DNA of 64,000 nt from Alligator mississippiensis (lineage: Eukaryota; Chordata; Crocodylia; Alligatoridae): NCBI RefSeq assembly GCF_030867095.1, contig NC_081826.1, positions 57,487,501 through 57,551,500 of the forward strand, in the 5' to 3' direction. Position numbers and translations under genes: made by a program. Under the pieces are notes generated by a model. The model worked only from the letters and a program-made list of their open reading frames with translations, did no database searches and had not been told where the DNA came from. Of the stretch, positions 34,531-45,999 are shown one piece after another; position 1 is the stretch's first letter; every line of letters starts with the position of its first letter.

Positions 34531-36715
34531 TCACTGTCTGTGTGTGATCTGCTTCTACTGTCCTTGGACCACCCTAGAAGGGCTCTCACTGCCTCATTTC
34601 CAGTTCAGAGCAGGGAAAGTATAAGTGGGTAGGAAGGGCTTATTTTTTGGCAGCAGGTTTGAGTTGCTTGAAGCTAGTGAAGCTGTACCCACAATTAGTC
34701 ACTGACCAGAGTGGGAACACAGTTGTCCTCACTTATTAACATGGCTCCAAGGCCCTACACTGTCTCTGCCTACATGTTGCTCTCATGTCCTCTTGCTTTC
34801 CTAAATCTCATGAGAGTAGAGGATTCCCATCATGCCTACTGGACTGCCATCACCGGATAGCTGTCCTGGTTCTAAGGTTGTGCTTCTGACTCTTTCATGG
34901 CCTCTTTTAGGGTGCACACTTAGAACTTCGGCTTTTCCTTCCTGCCCATTTTGCTGAATTGTGATTATTCCCACGAGGCATGAATTTAGTTCAGTGGCTA
35001 TGATTCTGCTTTCACATACAGAGGCAATGACTCTCACAAAGTATGGCATATTTTAGTAGGATAAAAACATTTTGAAGGCCACACAGAAAGCAATAAGCAG
35101 TCTTTACTCACATGAGCTTACCAGGTATCAACCACCTGCTACTTGGGTTCCTGGCAGGTACAGACACAAGTTTATTAGCACATTGTTCCAGAGCGAGTCT
35201 CTGTGCCATAGCCTACATCAGGTCTCAGATCTAGGGAGCCTGACCCCTCCCCAGCCATAGGCTTGTCACGTTATACCAATCTGCTGGCCAGTGCAGACCC
35301 AGTCGGGCTCCTCCCATCCCCAGCAGCACATGGAAAGCCAGCTTCAGCTGCATGCCACTTTTCCTGGCCAGTGCTGACCCAGCTGGGTCCGTCCCATCCA
35401 GAGCAGCATGCAGCTGAAGCCAGTTTCCCATGAGCTACTGGGGACGGGAGGAGCCGGTAGCAGAAGCTGTGGCAGAGCCGTATGCTGCTCAAGACAGGAT
35501 GAGCCCGGCCAGAGCAGCAGGGGCTGAGCTGTGTTTTCCCCCTGCCTCCACCAGTGAGTCCTGAGTGGCACATGGCTCCACCGTCGCTTCTGCTGGCCGG
35601 TGCCAATCCAGCCGGGCTCCTCCTGTCCCCAGCAGCACGTGGGAATCTGGCTTCAGCTGCATGCTGCTCCAGATGGGACAGACCCGCCCGAGTCAGCACC
35701 AGCTAGAAGAAGCAGTGGTGGAGCCGTGTGCCACTTGGGACTAAGCAGTGCAGGTAGGGGGAAAGTGCAGCTGAGCCCCGTGCTGCTCTGACTGGGCTCA
35801 TCCTGTCCTGAGCGGCACATGGCTACTCCTCTTCCCACACGCACAGCGTTGGCAACATTAAGCTGACACGGTGCATGTGGGAACCTTGTCCCTTCCCCAG
35901 CCCTTCAGCAGTCATTAGGAAGCTGCTGAGGGGCTGGAGGAGGGACAAGGGGTGGGAACAAAAGTAAACCATGTTTACCTTCGTTTCCCGTCACAGCACT
36001 GCGGGCCACAGAAAATGGCTTGGCGGGCTGCATGGCAGCCCACAGGCCATATGTTGGACAAGCCTGGTCTATAGAATACATCTTATTCAAAAAATACCAT
36101 AAAAAAAAATGCAGTTGTTTATTTTGTCACTCCATGTGACTGGCCTAACATTTTGGCAACAATAGCTTAATGGCAACATATGTAATGGGAAAATATTACA
36201 CCATCTAGGTAAGCTCAAAATAAACAAAGCTATTTAGTTTACCTAATTTTATCGATCACTTATGCACACAAAGCATTTCACAGAATGGGTGTTAAGCAAG
36301 ACTTTCTTCAAAAGTACAAGTCACGCTTTGGACTGTAAATTCAACACCTCTACAGGGGAGAGGTGCTTTTAAAATGTCAAATTAATTTATTATTATAGAG
36401 TTTTCTACTTTTCTTCATAAAGTAGTCACCCAAAGTTCTGTACAGATTATAATTAATACTTTTGCTTTTGCTCAATCCTGGACTGAAAAGTTTTGCTACT
36501 TTTTATCAACAGTTGGTTGAAATAAGTAGACTTACAAGGCAAATCTTATAAAGTGAATCATACACATCCTGTGGTCCATTAGATGTTTTCTGCCAAGTCC
36601 TCTTCAAAATACTAATCATTATATCAACTATATAGTAGCATTTATTCCCCAGAAACTTCCTTTTCTAAAGAAATAACACATGAGTATTACAATGATCTGC
36701 ATTTAAGAATTAAGA

Positions 36716-36842
36716 GAGAGGTAGTTAGCTGTGTTAGTCTGAAGTCAGGCAAAAGGCAAGGCAAAGATGCACCCTACGGACTAACCGAATTAGTTGCATA
36801 AGCTTTCATGAGCAAGAGCTTACTTCAGCAGATACTGTGAAT
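36716..36842 (+). repeat. Dispersed repeat, copy 2
   Basis: Same family as 11665-11815: shared TTAGTCTGAAGTCAGGCA and GACTAAC, followed by ATAAGCTTTCATG and GCTTACTTCAGCAGAT. Confidence 0.6.
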
Positions 36843-36849
36843 TAAGAGA

Positions 36850-39800
36850 TGCATCTGTACTGTCATTATGGTAAGGACTGGTCAGAGAAATCTCCAACTA
36901 TTTGAGTCAGCAGGATTTTATATATTTGTCATTATTTCTTTTATCTTCACTCTTGTCTTGCTAAAGCTAGGTCTGGAAATGCTAGGCTGTATCCAAGTAA
37001 ATGCAAGAGGAGAACATGTTGTGAGGGGTAGGTACGAAGTGATCTGTCTTTTCAAGGACTGAGAGAACCTGTTATGAATGGACCAAGTTCAACACCTGAA
37101 TCTACTTGACCATTGGACCAGCTTGGGTTTCATGCTTTCTTCAGATTTTAATATAATTATGCACTAAACACTACTCTTCCCAGAGGCATAACAGGACAAC
37201 TGGGCACCCAGAGTAGAAGTGATTCCTGGGGGCATCAGTGGCTTTTGCCTGCTGCTGTGCCACTGGTGTGGTTGTGCAGCTGCAACAGCAGTTATTTTTC
37301 TGCTCCTCTCCACCAGGTTGATGCCCATGGCTCCTGCCCTGGTCTCCTGCTTTAGTTATGCTATGGACTCTTTCTGTTGTATAAAGTGAATTCCCTTAGA
37401 GATAAATATAATATATCCATGAATTTTAAAGGATAATGAGGGATCATCATTCTCTGATAGTTTATATTGCTACTGCATTGCCTGTTACAACAGCACATCA
37501 TTTTTGTGTTTTACTTAGCATGTGGATAGCATACGTTAAACCACCACATCATTTAATTGTTTGTCTCAACATAAAGATAAGAACAGCTTCTCTTGAAAAT
37601 AGTAATAGATTGTTGTCTACCGTACATTTTGATAAGCTTGGCAAGCAACGTTCAAGAAAGAGATTTAATATTTTAAGGCTATGGTAAGAAAGGATTGTGG
37701 GAGACAAAGTCAGATGATTATATTTCAGCAGTTAAGACTTACAGATTTTGCCTGCAAACACTCAACCTCCACCTCCATCCCTACCCCTCTTTGCAGGGAC
37801 ACCTTATATGTAGGAGCAAGTGGAAGGGCAGGACAAGAGTCTCCCCCTCTCCTGCAGCTGCTCACGGACATATTAGGAAATTCCTTTTCCTTCTCTCTGC
37901 TTACAGACATTTCAAGCTGTGTCCACCATCTTAGGTACCTGCAGCTCTGCCCCACCTCTCCCTGTGGTTCTTGAAATGGATTTCCAAGCTTTCTATGGGT
38001 TTGGCTAAATCATTGTGGTTGGGGGGGGGGGGGGGGGGTTAAGGAAGACATTTTTCCATTAGGACAAGACAAGCAAAGTTTCCAAGAGTTAGTTTTAAAT
38101 CTCATGCAGACCTATATTCTGTAGTTCCATTTTTCTTATGTACTGTTGTGAAGTCCACCAAAATTTGGCAGCTATGTTAAAACTTATGTATAAGTATAGA
38201 AATGTTGTTAGATTGGGGAAGTTACCCCTGCTTTTCTAGTCAGTTTGGATAGTTTATTCTGTACCAGACCCAATTATTTCCCAATATCCTATGAAGTGAG
38301 TACATTTCCTCCTGTTAGTAGTTAAAATTAATAAAGTTGCACTCTGTCTCTTGAGGCCATCTCTTGCCTTTATGCTTATGCGTGCCCTGTTCAGTTTTAT
38401 ATTTACTAATCCTATCTTTTCCATCAGAGACTATTTGATAATTGTACAGGGAAATAAGTTGCATTTTCCTGTTTATATGACAATAGATAACAAAGTTGGA
38501 AAGGACATGGTAACAAATATTTATTTAAAAAAGTATTCTTTAGTTCTCTTGTCCTTACATATTCATGTCATTCAAGAAGTTCTCTCTGCCTAGTAGGGGT
38601 CAATTTTTGTGTGTGGTAGGATTTTGTTGTAAGATTTGCTGAGTTATAGTTAAATGACATGTGACTGGTGCAGCTTGTTAATTATTTGCTTATATCAGGT
38701 AACTTATTTTTTTCCTGATCTACATTGAAAAATTAATTAGAGGCTTGTTCTGGAGAGTAAAATGAAAAGGGAGAAAAAGAGGAGAAAGTTCAAGTATAAG
38801 ATAAAAACAACTACCTCATGGTACTGATAAGCAAGATAAAACACTCTTATTTAAAAGAATACTTGGGTAATTAGCTGTTTCTTAATAGTTCATCTTGGCA
38901 GGGTTTTACTCAAACTTACTCATAAAAAATGTTTTATATAGCTTGCTAGGTAACTTTTAAATGTTTTATCTGCATTTACCTTGAAAAATACAGTGTAATA
39001 ATCTAGTATCATAGAGGGATTAATATTTTATTTTTCCCGCAGATAAGTAAAACAACTAGCTTTGGCTATACAAAACTAAACAGCTCAAAAAGAAGAAAAC
39101 AGGACAACAGTGATCTTACTAGCCTCCCTAGATTTCTTTCCTTTGTATGATTTCTATAATTCATCGTTTGCAGAGTAAATTAAAATATGTTCTTAGTAAC
39201 GTTTCAGAACAAATTCAATACAATCCTATCCAATGTTAGTAACTCTATAACTCTGGCTCTTATAGGACAGTCTACTTAAATCACTAAGTAGTCACCAGAA
39301 TCTATTATTTTCAGTTACTCTACTCAGAAAATTTTAAAGTTTAACTAGCATCTAAACTGAGTCATCGCATTCTTGTTTAAAGAAATGTATGTCACCACTA
39401 ACCATTTAACTCTTACAAAGCCCAGTTAAAGTGCAGATGTCAAAAAATTCAGAGCTTAAACTTAGCTGGACAGCTTCTCTCATTTGTTATTAAGAGTAAT
39501 AAACAGAAGTTTAGCATGCAACTGAGAGTATAACTTTAAGCTGGAGATGCCATAATCTGATAGGAAATCCAAAACTTTGTCACTTAAATAAAGGAACCTG
39601 AAAGCAGATAATAATATAAACATAAATTTAATAGACATTTAGAGCCAGATCTTCAAAGTACCCAATAAGTTTAATTTAGGCCCTAAATTGATGTGCAGAT
39701 TTTCAAAATTGCTCATTTCTCAGGTAGGCATAAAAATAAGGTGGACTGATTTTCAACTGGTTTTTACCCCCGTGAGAACAAGGGGCTAAGAATTGCTGGA

Positions 39801-40090
39801 AATCTGAAATAACAAGATTGTATAATGCTCAACTTCAAAATGCAAATTTGGAGAACTCTGAATATATGTATACATTTAGCTAATCTTAATATAGGTGTTA
39901 GTGTTCATTTTTGTTAGTTCAAAATAAACAAGTTTCTCTGAAAATGCTGGGGTCAACATTATCAGTAACATAACTGCATATTGAGTTGCAAGCATGGGAG
40001 CTTCATTTTTGTGAAAACTGTCAGGAGAATAGTGGATCAAAATCTATTCAAGGGAACTTGTCAAAGCTTTAATAAGGAAAGTGAGTAACT
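36850..40090. other. Intergenic, nothing recognised
   Basis: No gene-like ORF. Contains an 18-G homopolymer at 38021-38038. The remainder is AT-rich and unassigned. Confidence 0.4.
38021..38038. repeat. Poly-G run of 18
   Basis: Eighteen consecutive G in an AT-rich context; it can support G-quadruplex structure and is prone to length change or sequencing error. Confidence 0.9.
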
Positions 40091-40098
40091 ATCTAAAC

Positions 40099-40880
40099 CA
40101 GGGGTGTCAAATTCACCTGCCCCGGCAGGGTGGATAAGAATCACTGGGCCAGTCTGTAAGCTGGACTGAAACCAACCTCCTGTGCAGTGCTGAGTCCTGC
40201 AGCACCAGGTCCAGGCTGCATATACCAACCCAGGGCTCTGGGTTGCATATACCACACAGCATATACCAACCCAGGGCTCTCTGTGCATGCAGCATGGGGC
40301 ATGAGCTCCCTTCAGTGTACAGGCTGCACCCAGTGCTGAAGGCAGTACAGAGGGGTCAGTCTGGGACAAGGGCTGCATGTAGTGCCTTGCTAGAACTGCT
40401 AGCTCCAGAGCTAATCTAGATTGGGCCATGTTGAAGCCAGTGTGCCAGGCCAGTCCAGCAAGATACGGCATGCAGCCTATGACCCAAACCTTCCAAGCCA
40501 TAAGCAGTACCAGGGTCCAGCTCATGAACAATGGATAGCATGCACTCTATGCCAGCCTTGAACACCACATACTCAGTAAGCCCCAGGACCGGTGGCTGCT
40601 GCCCAGCCAGGCCAGCTGGGTTGGCCTGCCTGGGCATGCTGCACCCAGCACAGAACACTCTATGCATGAGGTGTCCCACCAGACTGGTCCTGTGTGCTGG
40701 CTCTGGCACAGTACATGCAGCCCACATCCTGAACCAATCCCCTGTGCACACAGTGTGCAGTGCAGCCCACATGCCACATACAGCAGGCAGGGTCAAAACT
40801 GGAGTGTGGAGTAGGTCCAGAGACTTAAGGGCCAAATCATATCCAGATCCAGCCTGCAGACCATGTATCTGCCAGCCCTG
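40099..40880. mobile_element. hAT-type non-autonomous element with perfect 8-bp TSD
   Basis: Starts CAGGGGTGTCAAATTCA and ends GCCAGCCCTG, flanked on both sides by ATCTAAAC (40091-40098 and 40881-40888). Inside, GCATATACCAACCCAGGGCT is repeated at 40218 and 40259 (41-bp period). No transposase; the ORFs within it are incidental. Confidence 0.85.
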
Positions 40881-41097
40881 ATCTAAACAGACTTTCTAAG
40901 ATCTAGGCTTAGACTTTCAAAACCATAGGCTGAAAATTAATTTCTTCTTCCAGGTAGCCCTTCATTTTGATTTTTTTTTAGACTACAGAAGGGGACATAT
41001 TCAGATGCCAACACTATACCCTGGGTCATACTATACCCTGGGTCATATTCATATAGCTCTTGTTGCCCTAGTATTTGAGCACCTTAAAGTCTTTAGG

Positions 41098-41757
41098 CCA
41101 GGTGCAGACATTCAAAAAACCCCAGGTGGAAGCTAAGTTTCATGCTTTACTTTAGGTTAGGTTAGGACCAAACAGAACATACATTCACCCTGTGGTTGGG
41201 GAGGGCAGACACACATGCAGGCTGCTTGCACTGGCAAAAGCCAGCAGGTTGGTGGTGCTCCTGCATGTCTCAAAGCAAGCTGTCAGAGAATGCCACCCCT
41301 GATTGGCAAGCGTAGCCCTTCTCTCCAGCCTCTGGTCTCCTCCCCTACCCGTTGTCTGACCCAAATGACAGGTGCAAGTAGGATGCGGAGCTGGGGACAG
41401 ATGCTTTGCTACCCTGGTACTGTGACAGCCTGGGGATGGGGCCAGCTAGGTGCTCAGCCAAAGCAGATGATTTTGAGCCAAATTCCAGCATGCTTCCATA
41501 GGCAGGAGGAAGCAGGGGGCCACAAAGGCACCTGGGATGGGACCTAACTTTGGATGTTAGGGGATCTCCTGCAGAAATTCGATAGACCAGTCTAACCAAA
41601 ATTGCTTAGGTCTGATACTACATCCATCTAAGTCTATCTTAGACTGGTGTCCACCATTTTTAAACAGGTCTGTGTGTGCTGAGCTTTGGTACGGTTATGT
41701 ATGTAGACCAGTTTTCAAGTACTTATACCAGTATAAATGTAATGTCTGTACCTAGCA
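41098..41757. mobile_element. Putative TIR DNA element
   Basis: Left GCCAGGTGCAGACATT and right, in reverse complement, GCTAGGTACAGACATT form inverted ends. The interior is non-coding and GC-richer than the flanks. A further terminus of the family is at 11578-11626. A TTA near each end might be the target duplication, but this is uncertain. Confidence 0.55.
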
Positions 41758-41764
41758 TTAATGT

Positions 41765-41850
41765 AGTTATCTTTATAATACCGCTGTGACCTAGGGTTAT
41801 AATCCTCATTTTATGCAGGAAGAATCATGACAGAGAGACTTAGGAGAGGA
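41765..41850 (+). mobile_element. MIR-like SINE fragment
   Basis: TTATAATCCTCATTTTATGCA followed by a GAGAGACTTAGG stretch resembles the 3' half of MIR elements. Confidence 0.4.
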
Positions 41851-42019
41851 TTTAAAGTGATTCTTTATCTGCCTAAGTTCTAAAAGACAAATCAAATTTG
41901 CCCCTGCTTCAGTAGCCAAAAAAAACCCATTAAGTGCCCAACATCAACAGTATGGACTTCAGCTCAAAGGAGGTGCAGTGGAAATGCCACCAACTTCTTT
42001 TTTTTATAAGGGCCTGGAG

Positions 42020-42253
42020 TAGGTGTAGGCAAAGTCCAGCCCATAGGCCACCCCATGGATCCAGCCAGCAGTGGACTCCATTTCCCAGCAGCCCATGACT
42101 GCATGGCTGGGGCCAGTGGAAACCTTAGCTGCAGCTGCGCTGTGATAACATAAGGTTGGGGTTGCCATGGGGATTGGCCCCAGCCATGCGGGCAGGGGCT
42201 GCTGGGAAATGGAGTCTGGCTGCCAGCTGGATCCACCATTTTGCCCACCCCTA
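42020..42253. mobile_element. Short hAT-type MITE
   Basis: Left end TAGGTGTAGGCAAAG and right end TTTGCCCACCCCTA. Flanked by GCCTGGAG (42012-42019) and GCCTAGAG (42254-42261), an 8-bp duplication with one difference. 234 bp, no coding potential. Confidence 0.75.
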
Positions 42254-42787
42254 GCCTAGAGGCAAGAAAGAGAACTTACCACAGAATAAGAGGCTAGCAT
42301 TCTAGGCCCATTTTACCATGAGAAATTTGAATCTACATTCATTTTCAGCTTAATACAAATCCAAAATTTTCACACATCTATTCATAAAAATTGACTTTTC
42401 TTTTCCCCAATTGGGCATGTTACAGAAAACTTGAGATTGAGAAAAAGCTTGCTAACAAATATGTTGCTTCAGGGCAACAAGTAATGAGCACAGTGCCAAG
42501 CGATTTGCAATAAAATCAGAATTTGATACACCTCTGTGTAATTTAACCCAAGAGAAGCAAAGTGATGAAATCCTTAGTAAAAAACAAGAGATGGTGCACA
42601 TGCAGACTGAAGTGGAGACACAATAAATAATATATTTAACAGGACCCGCTTTTATCTAGAAGTGAAACATATGTTCTACACTGAACAAAAAGAAAATGTC
42701 ACCTCTAACAGTTTAATGTGCATTGGGCCAGACACCTCAAATTTAAAGCAAACCAGATCTTTGGTAACTTATATAAATGGCCCAGTA

Positions 42788-42788
42788 A

Positions 42789-42821
<33 letters not shown>

Positions 42822-42860
42822 GAAGTGTATATAAATATAAATACACACACACGCACAAGT
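42788..42860. repeat. (AG)n and nearby (AC)n microsatellites
   Basis: An AG tract at 42788-42824 with one C interruption, followed by a short ACACACACACGCAC tract. Confidence 0.9.
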
Positions 42861-43565
42861 CCTCTATGGTGTACAGAGGCCATCCACTTAAGAGAAGAGG
42901 CAAACGAGAGCAGCATTTTCAGCCCATCAGGTGCCTCTAACCTTTTCTAACTAAAAATTATCATTTCCCCTAAATAAGAAAACACCACTTTAACTTGATA
43001 TCAGAACTAATACCCGCTGTAAAAAAAACCCACAAAGATAATTAATTCTGTGTATAAATTGTTTTTGGGAACTGTTAAGAACCTACTTTGAAAAGTCTGT
43101 GTTTCAACACACAAAACCAAGAAAAAGAAAAGTGGTAAATAATCATCTAATCAGCAAGAACAGAAAAACTAAACTGTTTGCTTAGCAATCAGGAAGAATT
43201 GAGTCAGGAGGGCTTGAGTGCAAGGAAACTGAGATCACTTAGGTGAAGGAAGGGTCACAATTGGGTGGGTTAGTTTATGCTGATGTTTTATTACAAAAAT
43301 AACATTTGTAATCTTTCAGCTCTTAGGAGCTATATCTGGAGACAGAGAAAGCAGGGGCAACAGGAACTGTTTTCTTATCAACTGTCCAGCCACAGTATGG
43401 ACAATATGAAGTGTGAACCAGTGAAGTGATGTTAAAAAGGATGGAAAGTAGACTTGGTTTGGCTTCTCCAAGTTGACTTTCTTGGTAAACTAGAAAGCAG
43501 CTAAAGGATGGTAGTATCAATAATTTCTCCAGCTTCACAAAAAGACAGCCTTAAAGAAAGAAGAG

Positions 43566-43648
43566 GTCAGCCAAATCCAACCGGGAGAAGCACCCAAATC
43601 CCAGTCAACCAAATCCAACTGGGAGGGACAGTCAGCCAAATCCAACCA
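43566..43648. repeat. Short imperfect tandem repeat
   Basis: Three units starting GTCA(G/A)CCAAATCCAAC at 43566, 43604 and 43631, just before the CR1 body. Confidence 0.75.
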
Positions 43649-43659
43649 TTCACATAGAT

Positions 43660-45992
43660 TCTGAACATGTGTACAGAACCTTCATCTAATGCAGGAGGTA
43701 TACGGTCCCACTAGGGGGAATGCATTACTGGACTTGGTGTTGGCTATGGGGGAGGACCTGGTAGGGGAGCTGCAGATTCATGGTCACCTTGGGGACAGTG
43801 ACCACCAATCAACTGAATTCACCATACGGCGTAGGGTTGGTAAGATAACTAGTAGGGTGGAAGTGCTTGACTTTAGCAAGGCTTAGGAGTCCAGCCAATG
43901 ACACACTGCAGGATAAGAATATTGGTGAGATGGGAGTCCAGGAAGGGTGGTCATTTCTAAAGGAAGCAATTCTTCGGGTGCAGAGGGAGATGATCACAGT
44001 ACAAGGGAAAAGAGGAAAAGGAGCCAAAAAACTTCCTTGGCTAAACAGGGAAATCCAGGGGAGCCTAAGGGCAAAAAAGAAGGCATATAGGTGGTGGAAG
44101 CAGGAGGAAGCTACCAAGGAGGAGTATAACTACTTGGCCCGCACTTGTGGGGAGGCACTTAGAAAAGCCAAAGCAACTATGGAACTGGGGCTGGCAACAC
44201 AAATTAAAGATAACAAAAAGTCTTTTTTTTAGGTATGTAGGGAGTAAAAGGAAGGCACAGGGCAGCATAGGACCCCTATTGAACAAGAAGGAGCAATTAG
44301 TAGCAAACAAGAGGGACAAGGCTGAGCTATTCAATGAGTTTTTTGCCTTGCTGTTCTTGAACGGGGCTCAAGATAAGTCTCCTAATGGGTTTTTAGATGG
44401 GTATCAGAGGGACACCAGCCCACCAACTGTCAATGCTGACTTGGTGCAGAGTCACCTGGATGGACTGGATGTGTTCAAGTCAGCAGGCCCAGATGAGCTG
44501 CATCCGAGAGTACGGACGGAATTGACTGGTGTCATAGCAGAACCATTGCCACGGCTGTTTGAGCACTCGTGGCACTCAGATCAGGTCCCAGTTGACTGGA
44601 AAAGGGCCAAAGTGGTCCTTATTTTCAAGAAGGGGAGGAAGGAAGATCTGAGTAATTATAGGCCAGTCAGTCTCACCTCCATCCTTGGAAAGGTCTTTGA
44701 AAAGATTATGGAGGATCATATTTGTGGGAGTCCAGCAGGAAAAATAATGCAGCAGGGAAACCAGCATGGATTCATAGCAGGTAGATCATGCCTGACCAAT
44801 CTGGTTTCATTTTATGACAGGGTCACAAAATGCTTAGATGCAGGAGTAGAGGTGGATATCGTTTTCTTTGATTTTAGCAAGGCCTTCATCTCATCCCATT
44901 CTCATAAATAAATTAAGAGGCTGTGACATAGATGTTTATACAGTCCAGTGGGTGGCAAATTGGCTTGGCGGTTGCACCCACAGAGTGGTAGTAGACAGGT
45001 CAGTATTGACCTGGAAGGATGTGGCTAGTGGGGTCCCACAGGGTTCGGTCCTTGGACCTGTACTCTTCAATATCTTCATCAGTGATTTGGATGTGGGCGT
45101 GAAGTGTACTCTGCCCAAGTTTGCAGACGATACTAAATTGTGGGATGAAGCGCACATTCTGGAGGGTAAGGAATGATTGCAGGCAGACCTGGACAGGTTA
45201 GAAAAGTAGGCAGTACACAATAGGATGCAGTACAAGGACAAGTGCAGAGTGTTGCACTTAGGGTGCAAAAATATCCAGCACACCTACTGACTGGGAAGTG
45301 ACCCTCTCAACAGCACAGAAGTGGAAAGGGATCTCGGAGTCATAGTGGATTCCAAGATGAACATGATTCGTCAGTGTGATGAAATCATCAGCAAAGCTAA
45401 CTTATCATGCATCAGCAGATGCATGACAAATAGAACCAAGGAGGTAATACTTCTCCTCTATGCGGCATTGGTCAGACCGCAGTTGGAGTACTGCATCTAT
45501 TTTTGGGCTCTGTACTTCAGGAAGGATGTTGATAGACTTGAGAGAATCCAGAGAAAGGCCACTCGTATGGTTAGGGTCTTACAGGACAAGTCCTATGAGG
45601 AGAGACTGAGGAACCTGGACCTCTTCAGCCTCCAGAAGATAAGACTGAGAGGTGATCTTGTGGCTGCCTACAAATTAATTAGGGAGACGCAGCAAGGGAT
45701 CGGAGATGCTCTGTTCACCAGGGAGCTTCTTGTGGTAACAAGGAACAATGGTCATAAACTGACAGATTTAAGCTAGATATCAGGAAAAACTTCTTCATGG
45801 TAAGGGTGGCTAAAATTTTGAATGGATTTCCAGGGGAGGTGGTGCTCTCCCCTACCTTGGGAGTCTTTAGGAGAAGACTGGATAGGCATCTGTCTAGGGT
45901 CATCTGACCCCAGCGCTCTCTCCTGCCTAGGCAGGGGGTCGGACTCAATGATCTGTTGAGGTCCCTTCTAACCCTAGCATCTATGAATCTAT
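43660..45992 (+). mobile_element. CR1 LINE, 5'-truncated, near-complete RT region and 3' tail
   Basis: Sense-strand CR1 running from the end of the endonuclease region through the reverse transcriptase to the 3' UTR, ending in the tail repeat ATCTATGAATCTATGAA. At about 2.3 kb it is the longest LINE fragment of the window apart from the one that runs off the right edge. The ending and multi-frame RT mark it as a dead copy. Confidence 0.88.
43689..45776 (+). pseudogene. CR1 ORF2 remnant (endonuclease end plus reverse transcriptase)
   Basis: Broken reading frame in at least four pieces (43689-43886, 43867-44232, 44147-44911, 44868-45776) joined by frameshifts. Recognisable RT parts include LSNYRPVSLTSILGKVFEK, the FFDFSKAF motif, [20 protein letters not shown] and the catalytic FADD box. 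The C-terminal part has RLERIQRKATRM and LRNLDLFSLQKIRLRGDL. A LINE of this class encodes target-primed reverse transcription; this copy cannot make the full protein. Confidence 0.88.
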
Positions 45993-45999
45993 GAAAAGG

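Larger units (their letters stand above)
33941..36066. mobile_element. hAT-type non-autonomous element with 8-bp TSD
   Basis: Termini CAGGGGTGTCCAACC and, in reverse complement at the right, CAGGCTTGTCCAAC. Both sides carry the exact 8-bp duplication GTCTATAG (33933-33940 and 36067-36074), a hAT hallmark. The right third (35245-36000) is GC-rich and built of degenerate units around GGCCAGTGC-GACCCAGC and CCCAGCAGCAC. The left third contains a CR1-like tail and a MIR-like piece, so the element is composite or captured host DNA. No transposase seen. Confidence 0.8.

Noticed and set aside
42787-42824. Regulatory purine tract
   Set aside because: Simple AG microsatellite with no supporting context.
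44147-44911. Possible host gene of 254 residues
   Set aside because: It is CR1 reverse transcriptase with frameshifts on both sides, not a host gene.
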